From assembly GCA_021443235.1 (NCBI GenBank), contig JABUUJ010000019.1, positions 15,234-23,464 of the forward strand: a stretch of DNA of 8,231 nt. Reading direction: 5' to 3'. The position numbers and the translations under genes were made by a program. The stretch is from Muribaculaceae bacterium. GTDB taxonomy: Bacteria > Bacteroidota > Bacteroidia > Bacteroidales > Muribaculaceae. This document shows positions 1 to 5,839 of this stretch, piece by piece. Position 1 is the first letter of the stretch. Each line of letters begins with the position of its first letter. The notes beneath the pieces are model-generated. The model was given only the letters and a program-made list of their open reading frames with translations. It searched no databases and was not told where the DNA came from.

Positions 1-1368
1 GTTGAGGACCTCACAGGATATCCCTCGATATTGGGTGGCCGCGTGAAGACGCTGCACCCCAAAGTGTTTGGAGGAATCTTGAGCCGCCGCGACAACGAGA
101 CCGACCAGAAGCAGACCACCGAGTTTGCCATCCCCGATATAGACCTGGTGATTGTTGACCTCTACCCCTTTGAGGCGACAGTGGCCAGCGGCGCCAGCGA
201 GGCCGACATCATCGAGAAAATCGACATAGGCGGCATCTCGCTCATACGCGCGGCAGCCAAGAACTTCAACGACGTGGCCATCGTCGCCTCCAAGGCGCAA
301 TATGAGCCGCTGCTGGCGATGCTCAGAGCCAACGGCAACGCCGAGACCACACTTGCAGACCGTCGCTGGCTCGCCAAAGAAGCCTTTGCGGTATCGAGCA
401 GCTACGACAGCCACATTTTCAACTACTTTGACGGCGACGAGCACAGCGCTCTGCGTTTCCCCGTGAGCGGTCGCAAGGAGTTGCGCTATGGCGAGAACCC
501 TCACCAGAAGGGTTACTACTTTGGCGACTTTGACGCGATGTTCACCCAGCTTCACGGCAAGGAGATTTCCTACAACAACCTCCTCGACATCGACGCGGCT
601 GTGAACCTTATAAAGGACTTTGACGAGACCACATTTGTGATCATGAAGCATAACAACGCCTGCGGACTGGCATCGCGCCCCGTGCTTGCCGACGCTTTCA
701 AGGCCGCCCTTGCCGGCGACCCCGTGAGCGCCTTTGGCGGAGTGCATGTGACCAACCAGGAGGTTGACGCCGCCACCGCCGAGGAGATGAACAAGGTGTT
801 TATCGAGGTGTGCATCGCACCCGGCTATAGCGACGAGGCGCTTGAGATACTCAAGCAGAAGAAGAACCGCATCATCCTCGTGATGAAGGACTTTGACCGC
901 CCCGCCATGCAGGTGCGCAACGTGCTCAACGGAGCACTCGTGCAAGAGCGCGACTCGCACATCGAGACCCCGCAAGAGCTGCAGCAAGCCACCACTACCG
1001 CCCCCACCGCGGCACAGGTTGAGGACATGCTGTTTGCCAACAAGATTGTGAAGCACAGCAAGAGCAACGCCATCGTGCTCGCCAAGGACAAGATGCTGCT
1101 GGGCAGCGGAGTGGGACAGACCTCGCGCGTCGACGCACTGCGTCAGGCCATCGACAAGGCCCATAGCTTTGAGCAGGACCTCAACGGCGCCGTGATGGCG
1201 AGCGACGCTTTCTTCCCCTTTGGCGACTGCGTGGAGATTGCCCACAAGGCAGGCATCACCGCAGTGATACAACCTGGAGGCTCGGTGCGCGACAGCGAGA
1301 GCGTGGACTACTGCAACAACAACGGCGTGGCAATGGTGATGACCGGCGTGCGTCACTTTAAACATTAA
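1..1368 (+). CDS. purH: Bifunctional AICAR transformylase / IMP cyclohydrolase PurH, 5'-truncated by window edge
   Basis: PurH carries out the last two steps of de novo purine synthesis in the cytoplasm: 10-formyl-THF-dependent formylation of AICAR, then ring closure to IMP. The frame is open from base 1 and gives 455 codons before TAA at 1366-1368. The first visible residues, VEDLTGYPSILGGRVKTLHP, are the conserved inner part of the IMP cyclohydrolase domain, so the TTG at 31 is not the start and roughly 50 N-terminal residues lie upstream of the window. The transformylase domain begins around codon 150 with LRYGENPHQ (codons 161-169). The catalytic Lys-His pair is in KHNNACG (Lys216-His217 of the fragment). 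SDAFFPFGD, VIQPGGSVRD and the terminal TGVRHFKH are classic PurH C-terminal motifs. No frameshift or missing motif was seen. mreB follows after 32 bases on the same strand. Family assignment is firm. Confidence 0.97.
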   Translation, partial: VEDLTGYPSILGGRVKTLHPKVFGGILSRRDNETDQKQTTEFAIPDIDLVIVDLYPFEATVASGASEADIIEKIDIGGISLIRAAAKNFNDVAIVASKAQYEPLLAMLRANGNAETTLADRRWLAKEAFAVSSSYDSHIFNYFDGDEHSALRFPVSGRKELRYGENPHQKGYYFGDFDAMFTQLHGKEISYNNLLDIDAAVNLIKDFDETTFVIMKHNNACGLASRPVLADAFKAALAGDPVSAFGGVHVTNQEVDAATAEEMNKVFIEVCIAPGYSDEALEILKQKKNRIILVMKDFDRPAMQVRNVLNGALVQERDSHIETPQELQQATTTAPTAAQVEDMLFANKIVKHSKSNAIVLAKDKMLLGSGVGQTSRVDALRQAIDKAHSFEQDLNGAVMASDAFFPFGDCVEIAHKAGITAVIQPGGSVRDSESVDYCNNNGVAMVMTGVRHFKH

Positions 1369-1400
1369 AAATCAACACTAACTATAACATATTTACAACT
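1369..1400 (+). promoter_or_regulatory. G-free AT-rich purH-mreB spacer / mreB translation leader
   Basis: The 32 bases between the purH stop and the mreB ATG contain no G and only about seven C, in sharp contrast to the GC-rich flanking genes. There is no Shine-Dalgarno sequence. A-rich, weakly structured leaders are typical of translation starts in Bacteroidota, so a role in mreB initiation is the simplest reading. I looked for the Bacteroidota promoter pattern (TTTG near -33, TAnnTTTG near -7) and found no convincing match. A separate mreB promoter is therefore unproven, and read-through from purH is possible. Confidence 0.35.
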
Positions 1401-2414
1401 ATGGGACTTTTCTCACAAGACATAGCGATAGACTTGGGAACAGCCAACACTATCATCATTCATAACAACAAAATCGTGATTGACGAGCCCTCAATCGTGG
1501 CACTCGACACCAAGACCAACAAGCTCATAGCCGTGGGAGACCAGGCTCGCGAGATGCACGGCAAGGTGCACGAGGGAATACGCACCGTGCGCCCACTGAG
1601 CGACGGTGTTATTGGCGACTTTGCCGCTGCCGAGCTCATGATGCGCGGCCTCATCAAGAAACTCAGTTCAAAGAACCGCTGGTTCTCTAACAGCCTCAAG
1701 ATGGTGGTGTGCATTCCGTCGGGCTCGACCGAGGTCGAGATACGTGCGGTGCGCGACTCGAGTGAGCACGCCGGTGGCCGCGAGGTTTACATGATTTATG
1801 AGCCCATGGCAGCAGCACTGGGTATCGGCCTTGATGTGCTTGCCCCCGAAGGCAATATGATTGTTGATATAGGCGGTGGCACAACCGAGATCGCCGTGAT
1901 TTCGCTGGGCGGCATCGTGAGCAACAAGAGCATTCGCATCGCCGGCGACGAACTCACCGAGGACATCATCGAGCACATGCGTCGCGTGCACAACGTGAAA
2001 GTGGGCGAGCGCACAGCCGAACTCATAAAGATTAATGTGGGTAGCGCACTCACCGAACTCGACGAGGAGCCCGAGGACTATATCGTGCACGGCCCCAACC
2101 AGATGACCTCAATGCCCATGGAGGTGCCTGTGACCTATCAGGAGATTAGCAAGAGCATCGAGAAGTCGATCTCTAAGATTGAGGCCGCCGTGCTCAACGC
2201 ACTGGAGCAGACTCCCCCCGAGCTCTATGCCGACATCGTGAAGAACGGCATCTACCTGAGTGGTGGCGGCGCCCTGCTGCGTGGCCTCGACAAGCGCCTG
2301 AGCGACAAGATCGGCATCAAGTTTCACGTTGCCGACGACCCGCTGCACTGCGTGGCCAAGGGAACCGGCATCGCCCTCAAGAACATCAAGCACTTCAAGT
2401 TCCTGAAGCGCTAA
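1401..2414 (+). CDS. mreB: Rod-shape determining actin-like protein MreB
   Basis: MreB is a bacterial actin that forms ATP-dependent antiparallel filaments on the cytoplasmic face of the inner membrane and guides the elongation machinery. The product has 337 residues, normal for the family. All actin-fold nucleotide motifs are present: phosphate-1 loop DLGTANT (11-17), YEPMAAALG with the expected catalytic Glu (E133), phosphate-2 loop DIGGGTTE (156-163), and adenosine motif SGGGALLRGLD (287-297). The N-terminus is short (MGLFSQDIAIDLG) and lacks a long amphipathic helix. A hydrophobic pair W94-F95 sits in the loop where Thermotoga MreB uses Leu-Phe for membrane contact, so loop-based membrane binding is likely (inference). 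The ATG at 1401 gives the conserved N-terminus directly. It heads the elongasome cluster, with mreC 134 bases downstream. Confidence 0.98.
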   Translation: MGLFSQDIAIDLGTANTIIIHNNKIVIDEPSIVALDTKTNKLIAVGDQAREMHGKVHEGIRTVRPLSDGVIGDFAAAELMMRGLIKKLSSKNRWFSNSLKMVVCIPSGSTEVEIRAVRDSSEHAGGREVYMIYEPMAAALGIGLDVLAPEGNMIVDIGGGTTEIAVISLGGIVSNKSIRIAGDELTEDIIEHMRRVHNVKVGERTAELIKINVGSALTELDEEPEDYIVHGPNQMTSMPMEVPVTYQEISKSIEKSISKIEAAVLNALEQTPPELYADIVKNGIYLSGGGALLRGLDKRLSDKIGIKFHVADDPLHCVAKGTGIALKNIKHFKFLKR

Positions 2415-2441
2415 TCGCGTAGTTGACAACACAACGGCACA

Positions 2442-2552
2442 ATGCAGTTATCGGTGCGGTCCTTGCTGGCTGTCACGATAGCTGCTATGTGGTATAGAAT
2501 AGGGCTGACCGCCAGCACCCGCATGTCACAGCCCACACACCCAGACAGATGA
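2442..2552 (+). CDS. Possible 36-residue small ORF overlapping the mreC start (ATGA)
   Basis: An ATG at 2442 opens 36 codons ending in TGA at 2550-2552. This stop overlaps the mreC ATG (2549-2551) as ATGA, the same arrangement seen at the mreC-mreD junction. A TGA in the same frame at 2424-2426 bars any upstream extension. The predicted peptide begins MQLSVRSLLAVTIAAMWYR: one Arg, then a hydrophobic stretch at about residues 8-22, then a polar Pro/His/Arg tail, so a small membrane peptide or a leader peptide coupling translation to mreC can be imagined. I recognise no family. Against it: an open frame of this length can arise by chance in a 134-base spacer, it contains rare-looking codons (ATA, AGA, TTA), and no ribosome-binding signal is visible. 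It is reported for its position, with low confidence that it is translated. Confidence 0.3.
   Translation: MQLSVRSLLAVTIAAMWYRIGLTASTRMSQPTHPDR
2455..2523 (+). promoter_or_regulatory. Imperfect long-stem hairpin in the mreB-mreC spacer
   Basis: Bases 2464-2474 pair with 2507-2517 with one mismatch in 11 (TGCTGGC against GCCAGCA at the outer end). After an asymmetric internal loop (2460-2463 against 2518), bases 2455-2459 (TGCGG) pair with 2519-2523 (CCGCA). The 32-base apical part can fold further: CTAT 2485-2488 with ATAG 2494-2497, flanked by AGC 2480-2482 with GCT 2504-2506. No T-run follows, so it does not look like an intrinsic terminator. The stem ends 25 bases before the mreC ATG and would be translated through if the small ORF at 2442-2552 is read. 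It could be an mRNA processing or stability element that sets MreB above MreCD, but that is inference. Pairing was found by eye and not tested by energy calculation. Confidence 0.4.
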
Positions 2553-3400
2553 ACAACCTGCTCAATTTTTTAGTTAAGCACTTTCCATGGTTTTTCTTTG
2601 CCCTCTATGTGGTTTTGAGCCTGGCAATGCTGTTTAACAACAACCCCTATCAGCAAAGCGTGTATCTCACCTCGGCCAACGCGGTGAGCGCTACCGTGTA
2701 TGAGGGCATGAGCTCGGTTACTGGCTACGTGCACCTCAAGGACATCAATGAAGACCTGCAAGAGCGCAACGCGCTGCTTGAGATGGAGGTGGTGAAACTG
2801 CGCAATGAAATCAACGAATACAAAATCCAGTTGCCCGACACCAACCTGCAACCCCGCCTGCAGCAGTTCGGCTTCATCGTGGCGCACGTGATAAGCAACA
2901 GCATAGCACAGCCCAACAACTACATCACCATCAACCGCGGCTCGCTCGACGGCGTGAAAAGCGAGATGGGTGTCGTTGACCAGAACGGCGTGGTGGGTAT
3001 TGTGAATGTGACAGGCAACCACTCGGCGCGCGTAATCTCGCTGCTCAACCCCGACCTGAAGCTGTCGTGCAAACTGAAGAACAGCGACTACTTTGGCGGC
3101 ATGGTGTGGGACGGCAAGAGCCCGCAGTATTCCATTCTCGAGGAACTGCCCAAGCACATGAAGTATAATGTGGGCGACACCATCATCACCAGCGGCTACT
3201 CGGCGGTCTTTCCCGAGGGCATCATCGTGGGCACCGTTGCCGGTCGCGCCCACAACCTGAGCGACAATTTCATCTCGCTCAAGGTGAAACTCACCACCAA
3301 CTTCAGCCAGCTGAGTACAGTGCGAGTAATCACCAACGATATGCGCGAAGAGCTTAAAGCGCTGGAAGACAACAACAACGAAAAGAAGGAGAAAAAATGA
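2549..3400 (+). CDS. mreC: Rod-shape determining protein MreC
   Basis: MreC is a bitopic inner-membrane protein whose periplasmic beta domains bind and activate PBP2 and connect it with MreB, MreD and RodA. The product has 283 residues, normal for Bacteroidota. A short cytoplasmic N-terminus (MNNLLNFLVKH) precedes one membrane segment (about 13-29). A heptad-like coiled coil follows at about 62-93, and then the two-lobed beta domain, with NYITINRGSLDGVKSEMGVV (124-143) and GDTIITSGYSAVFPEGIIVG (209-228) as family signatures. The tail is strongly charged (Glu, Lys, Asn) and ends in a Lys/Glu run. The ATG at 2549 is the only good start, since a TAG lies in frame at 2495-2497 with no ATG between. 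The TGA at 3398-3400 overlaps the mreD ATG as ATGA, implying coupled translation. Confidence 0.96.
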   Translation: MNNLLNFLVKHFPWFFFALYVVLSLAMLFNNNPYQQSVYLTSANAVSATVYEGMSSVTGYVHLKDINEDLQERNALLEMEVVKLRNEINEYKIQLPDTNLQPRLQQFGFIVAHVISNSIAQPNNYITINRGSLDGVKSEMGVVDQNGVVGIVNVTGNHSARVISLLNPDLKLSCKLKNSDYFGGMVWDGKSPQYSILEELPKHMKYNVGDTIITSGYSAVFPEGIIVGTVAGRAHNLSDNFISLKVKLTTNFSQLSTVRVITNDMREELKALEDNNNEKKEKK

Positions 3401-3915
3401 GCAAGACGGTAATACAATTTGTGGTGCTATTTATCGTGCTCACGCTGCTGCAAGTGGTGTGCAACAAGATTATTCTCTTTGGCGTGGCGACTCCCATTAT
3501 TTTCATATACTTGCTGTTAAGGCTTCCTGTCAACCTGAGCAAAATGTGGATGTTCAGCATCGCGTTTTTCACAGGGCTCGTCATTGACATATTTGGCAAC
3601 ACACCGGGCATGAACTCGCTGTCGTGCACTATAGCGTCGGCACTGCGCGCGCCCGTCTACAATCTATTTGTGAGCCACGACGGCGACGATGCGTCGGCAC
3701 TGCCGTCGATAGCTACCCTGGGCATGGGCAACTACCTCAAGTACATGGCGACGATGGTAATAATCTACTGCGCCCTGCTGTTTTTTGTTCAGGCATTCAC
3801 GCTCAACGACCTTGTGCTCACCATTGAGCGCACGTGCTTCAGCAGCCTGCTTTCAATATTCCTCATTCTGGGCATCGATAGCCTTGTAAGTACGACCCGT
3901 GAGAAAAGACTATAA
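3397..3915 (+). CDS. mreD: Rod-shape determining membrane protein MreD
   Basis: MreD is a small polytopic inner-membrane protein of the elongasome, thought to balance MreC's action on PBP2. The product has 172 residues, typical of the family. About six hydrophobic segments are visible (near 5-22, 26-42, 50-66, 70-90, 115-133, 146-161). FFTGLVIDIFGNTPGMNSLS (57-76) matches the best conserved MreD signature, a Gly-x-x-x-Asp stretch followed by Pro-Gly-x-Asn. MreD is poorly conserved in sequence, so its position between mreC and mrdA strengthens the call. The start codon overlaps the mreC stop (ATGA). The 3' end overlaps the mrdA start by 17 bases, and the C-terminus is short and basic (TTREKRL). 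Confidence 0.94.
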   Translation: MSKTVIQFVVLFIVLTLLQVVCNKIILFGVATPIIFIYLLLRLPVNLSKMWMFSIAFFTGLVIDIFGNTPGMNSLSCTIASALRAPVYNLFVSHDGDDASALPSIATLGMGNYLKYMATMVIIYCALLFFVQAFTLNDLVLTIERTCFSSLLSIFLILGIDSLVSTTREKRL

Positions 3916-5839
3916 TCTCGAGAAGCGCAAATTCGTCATTGGCGGATTCATTGTGGTGCTGGCATTGGTTTACATTGCCCGCCTCTTTGTGCTTCAGTTG
4001 AGCGACGGCAAGTATAAGGACTCGGCCAACTCCAACGCCTTTGTGGAGAAAATCATTTACCCCTCGCGCGGACTCATCTACGACCGCAAGGGGCGCCTTG
4101 TGGTGTATAACCAGCCGGCCTATGACCTTGTGATGATACCCAAGGACGTGCAGGAATTTGACACAGTGGGATTTTGCAACACACTGCAAATCACCCGAGA
4201 AGAATTTGACCATCGCATCGAGACCATGAAGAAAGGGCGCAACTACAGCGCCTATACACAGCAAATCTTCATGAACCACCTCACAGCACAGGACTATGGC
4301 AGGTTGAACGAGAAATTGTCGCGCTACCCCGGATTCTTCATCGTGCAGCGCATCTTGCGCAAGTATAACTACACATGCGCCGCCAACGTGCTGGGCGACA
4401 TACGCGAGGTGAACCAGAAAGATATCGACCGCGACAGCTACTACCGTCCCGGCGACCTGACCGGCGACCTGGGCGTGGAGAAGAGCTACGAGCGATTTCT
4501 GCGCGGCAAGAAAGGCAAGGAAATCCTCATTCGCGACGCACTGGGCAAGATACACGGGCACTATGAGGACGGCCTCTATGACGAGAGTCCAATTGCGGGC
4601 TACGACCTGCATATGGGCTTAGACATTGAGTTACAGGAGTTTGGCGAGTATCTGATGCAGGGCAAGATAGGCGCCATCGTCGCCATTGAGCCCAAGACTG
4701 GCGAGATACTGGCGCTGGTGTCGAGTCCCAGCTACGACCCTGCGTTGCTCGTGGGCAAAGAGCGTAGCAAGAACTATGCCGACCTGCTCAACAACCGCTT
4801 CAAGCCACTCTTCGACCGCTCGATCATGGGTGCCTACCCACCGGGCTCCACCTTCAAGCCATCGCAAGGCTTAATCTTTGAGCAGGAGGGCATTGTGACT
4901 ACCGCCACAGCCTATCCGTGCCACCGAGGCTTCATCAGCGGTGGCCTGCGAGTGGGCTGCCATGGCCACGGCTCGCCCATCGCGCTCAAGCCCGCGCTGC
5001 AGACGTCGTGCAACGGCTACTTCTGCTGGGGACTGAAATATATGCTCGACAACCGCCGCAAATATCCTAAAACCGCCGATGCCTTTGAGACGTGGAAGCA
5101 TTATATGGTCGACTTCGGCTATGGCTACCGCCTTGATGTGGATTTGCCTGGCGAGAGCCGCGGCTTTATCCCCAACAGCGCCTTCTATGACAAAGTGTAC
5201 GGCAAAGACCGCTGGATTTCCAACACCATCATCAGTGACGCTATAGGTCAGGGTGAAATCCTCGCTACCCCACTCCAGATTGCCAACCTGTGTGCGTGCA
5301 TCGCCAACCGTGGCTACTACATCACGCCACACGTGGTGCGCAACATCGTGGGAGTGGGCGTGCTGAAGAAAAGCATTGAGCGCCACGACACCCGCATTGC
5401 CCGCGAGTATTTTGAGCATGCGGTGGAGGGAATGCGCATGTCGATATTGGGCGGCACGAGCCACCGTGGCAATGTACCAGGCCTGGACATCTGCGGCAAG
5501 ACCGGTACGGCACAGAACCCGCACGGTCGCGACCACTCGGCGTTTATCGGCTTTGCGCCAATGAACGATCCCAAGATTGCCGTGGCAGTCTATGTAGAGA
5601 ACGGCGGCTGGGGAGCGACGTTTGGCGTGCCCATCGGCACACTGATGATTGAGAAATACCTCACGGGCACCACCACACGCGAGGGGCTCGCCACACAGAT
5701 GGCCAACACAGCGACCTACAGCAGCAAGGCCTATGGCAAAGCCGAGAAAAAAACGGCCGCGAAGCCTGAGGATGCCAAAGAGAGCGAAACCGAAACCAAG
5801 CAACCAACAACTGACGGCAACAATGGAACTAAGGAATGA
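3899..5839 (+). CDS. mrdA: Penicillin-binding protein 2 (elongation-specific peptidoglycan DD-transpeptidase)
   Basis: This is a class B PBP that cross-links peptide stems of new peptidoglycan in the periplasm during cell elongation, partnered by RodA. The product has 646 residues. A cytoplasmic MRKDYNLEKRK tail leads into one membrane anchor (about 12-33). The pedestal/dimerisation domain carries RGLIYDRKGRLVVYNQPAYD (57-76). The transpeptidase domain has all three motifs: SxxK as S317-T-F-K320 with nucleophile Ser317, SxN as S370-C-N372, and KTG as K534-T-G536. Cys and His are concentrated at 341-376, close to the active site. The last 40 or so residues are Lys/Glu/Thr-rich and probably disordered. 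GTG at 3899 is chosen because TAA at 3887-3889 closes the frame just upstream and the resulting N-terminus matches Bacteroidales PBP2. It overlaps mreD and rodA by 17 bases each. Confidence 0.97.
   Translation: MRKDYNLEKRKFVIGGFIVVLALVYIARLFVLQLSDGKYKDSANSNAFVEKIIYPSRGLIYDRKGRLVVYNQPAYDLVMIPKDVQEFDTVGFCNTLQITREEFDHRIETMKKGRNYSAYTQQIFMNHLTAQDYGRLNEKLSRYPGFFIVQRILRKYNYTCAANVLGDIREVNQKDIDRDSYYRPGDLTGDLGVEKSYERFLRGKKGKEILIRDALGKIHGHYEDGLYDESPIAGYDLHMGLDIELQEFGEYLMQGKIGAIVAIEPKTGEILALVSSPSYDPALLVGKERSKNYADLLNNRFKPLFDRSIMGAYPPGSTFKPSQGLIFEQEGIVTTATAYPCHRGFISGGLRVGCHGHGSPIALKPALQTSCNGYFCWGLKYMLDNRRKYPKTADAFETWKHYMVDFGYGYRLDVDLPGESRGFIPNSAFYDKVYGKDRWISNTIISDAIGQGEILATPLQIANLCACIANRGYYITPHVVRNIVGVGVLKKSIERHDTRIAREYFEHAVEGMRMSILGGTSHRGNVPGLDICGKTGTAQNPHGRDHSAFIGFAPMNDPKIAVAVYVENGGWGATFGVPIGTLMIEKYLTGTTTREGLATQMANTATYSSKAYGKAEKKTAAKPEDAKESETETKQPTTDGNNGTKE

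Noticed and set aside
31..1368. Reading purH as a complete gene starting with TTG at 31
   Set aside because: Codons 1-10 upstream are in frame and encode conserved PurH sequence, so the gene runs in from before the window.
2455..2523. Intrinsic terminator after mreB
   Set aside because: The hairpin has a long interrupted stem and is followed by GC-rich and CA-rich sequence rather than a T-run.
2570..3253. 227-codon minus-strand frame opposite mreC
   Set aside because: It has antisense composition (His, Val, Ala) and sits fully within mreC. Codon structure of the real gene explains the long open frame.
3863..4612. 249-codon minus-strand frame across the mreD-mrdA junction
   Set aside because: It overlaps two well-supported genes and has no recognisable domain; the open frame is a by-product of GC-rich codon usage.
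5649..5822. 58-codon N-terminal extension of RodA
   Set aside because: It is a basic, Pro/Arg-rich stretch lying out of frame inside the PBP2 3' end, unlike any RodA N-terminus. ATG 5823 gives the expected start.
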